A stretch of DNA of 13,977 bases from an uncultured Lachnospiraceae bacterium (GTDB taxonomy: Bacteria; Bacillota; Clostridia; Lachnospirales; Lachnospiraceae). The notes below the pieces were generated by a model. It was not told where the DNA came from, searched no databases, and saw only the letters and a program-made list of their open reading frames with translations. Location: contig CADCRB010000312.1 in the NCBI GenBank assembly GCA_902803745.1, forward strand, positions 1 through 13,977. The letters run 5' to 3'. Shown piece after piece: positions 13,629 to 13,977 of this stretch (its first letter is position 1; every line of letters begins with the position of its first letter). A program made the position numbers and the translations under genes.

Positions 13629-13977
13629 ATGATCGAGATCGTAGACGGAGGCGTAACGGCGGCGAAGGGATTTACGGCATCAGGCTGCAAGGCGGGAGTT
13701 AAATATTCCGACCGTCTCGATATGGCCATGGTTTATTCCGAAAAACCCTGTATTGCAGCAGGCACCTTCACCGGTAATATAGTGAAGGCTGCTCCCGTGA
13801 TATGGGACAGAAGGATAATCAGGGATGGCTCGGACCCTGTGAGAGCTGTCGTCGTTAATACAGGAATAGCAAATGCAGGCACCGGAGAAGAGGGCCTGCA
13901 GCATTGCCGGGAAACAGCCGAAAAGGCGGCAGCAGTGCTGGGGATAGAGAGGGATGAGGTGATCCTCGGCTCCACCG
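13629..13977 (+). CDS. argJ: Glutamate N-acetyltransferase ArgJ, 5' part only
   Basis: The first 116 codons of ArgJ; the gene runs off the window. The enzyme moves acetyl from N-acetylornithine to glutamate and self-cleaves into two subunits at a Thr beyond this window. Recognisable blocks are VTAAKGFTASGCKAGVK (TAPKGFxAxGxxAGIK), PCIAAGTFTGNIVKAAPV (AAGVFTTNxVxAAPV), VVVNTGIANAGTGEEG (family NSGNANACTG) and DEVILGST (near the STGxIG oxyanion loop). The NTGIANAGTG block departs from the usual motif at Asn to Ile and Cys to Gly. ATG 13629 has AAAGG 7 bases upstream, overlapping the preceding stop. Confidence 0.93.
   Translation, partial: MIEIVDGGVTAAKGFTASGCKAGVKYSDRLDMAMVYSEKPCIAAGTFTGNIVKAAPVIWDRRIIRDGSDPVRAVVVNTGIANAGTGEEGLQHCRETAEKAAAVLGIERDEVILGST

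Overview
The window looks like chromosomal DNA of an anaerobic Firmicute of the Clostridia, most plausibly a Lachnospiraceae (Butyrivibrio/Roseburia type). The reasons are moderate GC with heavy use of ATA, AGA and AGG codons, strong AGGAGG ribosome binding sites, TTGACN/TATAAT-type promoters, and a DegV protein, a YvyF-like zinc-ribbon protein and a YhaO/YhaN-like pair in a dense operon layout. The taxon is an inference from style and gene content, not from a marker search. I see no mobile element, CRISPR array or phage gene.

Layout. Positions 1-83 hold a tRNA-Leu(CAG) that lacks only its first base at the window edge. A 245-base gene-free stretch follows, with two hairpin regions. Next are a short CPBP-type membrane protease (+) and a convergent zinc-ribbon/DUF4234 membrane protein (-), separated by a strong shared hairpin. 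A near-consensus promoter at 1636-1664 then drives a tight plus-strand cluster: valS, a 46-codon small ORF, a zinc-ribbon/TPR membrane protein, a metallophosphoesterase-like protein and a YhaN/SbcC-like protein. All are adjacent or overlap by 4 bases. A DegV lipid-binding protein follows, probably with its own promoter. The right end is an arginine-biosynthesis cluster: argG, a LytTR response regulator, argC, a GNAT acetyltransferase, a YvyF-like zinc-ribbon/HTH protein and the start of argJ.

How the genes work together. ArgJ, ArgC and ArgG belong to the acetyl-cycle arginine pathway. The LytTR regulator is physically tied to argC by a 4-base overlap, and two further proteins of unproven role (GNAT, YvyF-like) are embedded in the same transcription unit.

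The most unusual things here are three. (1) ArgG carries an in-frame basic tail of about 89 residues, built from six 11-residue repeats that each begin Thr-Ala and resemble histone H1 or LEA proteins. (2) The SbcD/YhaO-like and SbcC/YhaN-like neighbours have both lost their catalytic motifs (metal ligands in one; Walker A, signature and Walker B glutamate in the other), yet remain intact, overlapping ORFs. They look like a co-maintained pseudoenzyme pair anchored in the membrane. (3) A small ORF of 46 codons is translationally wedged between valS and the TPR gene.
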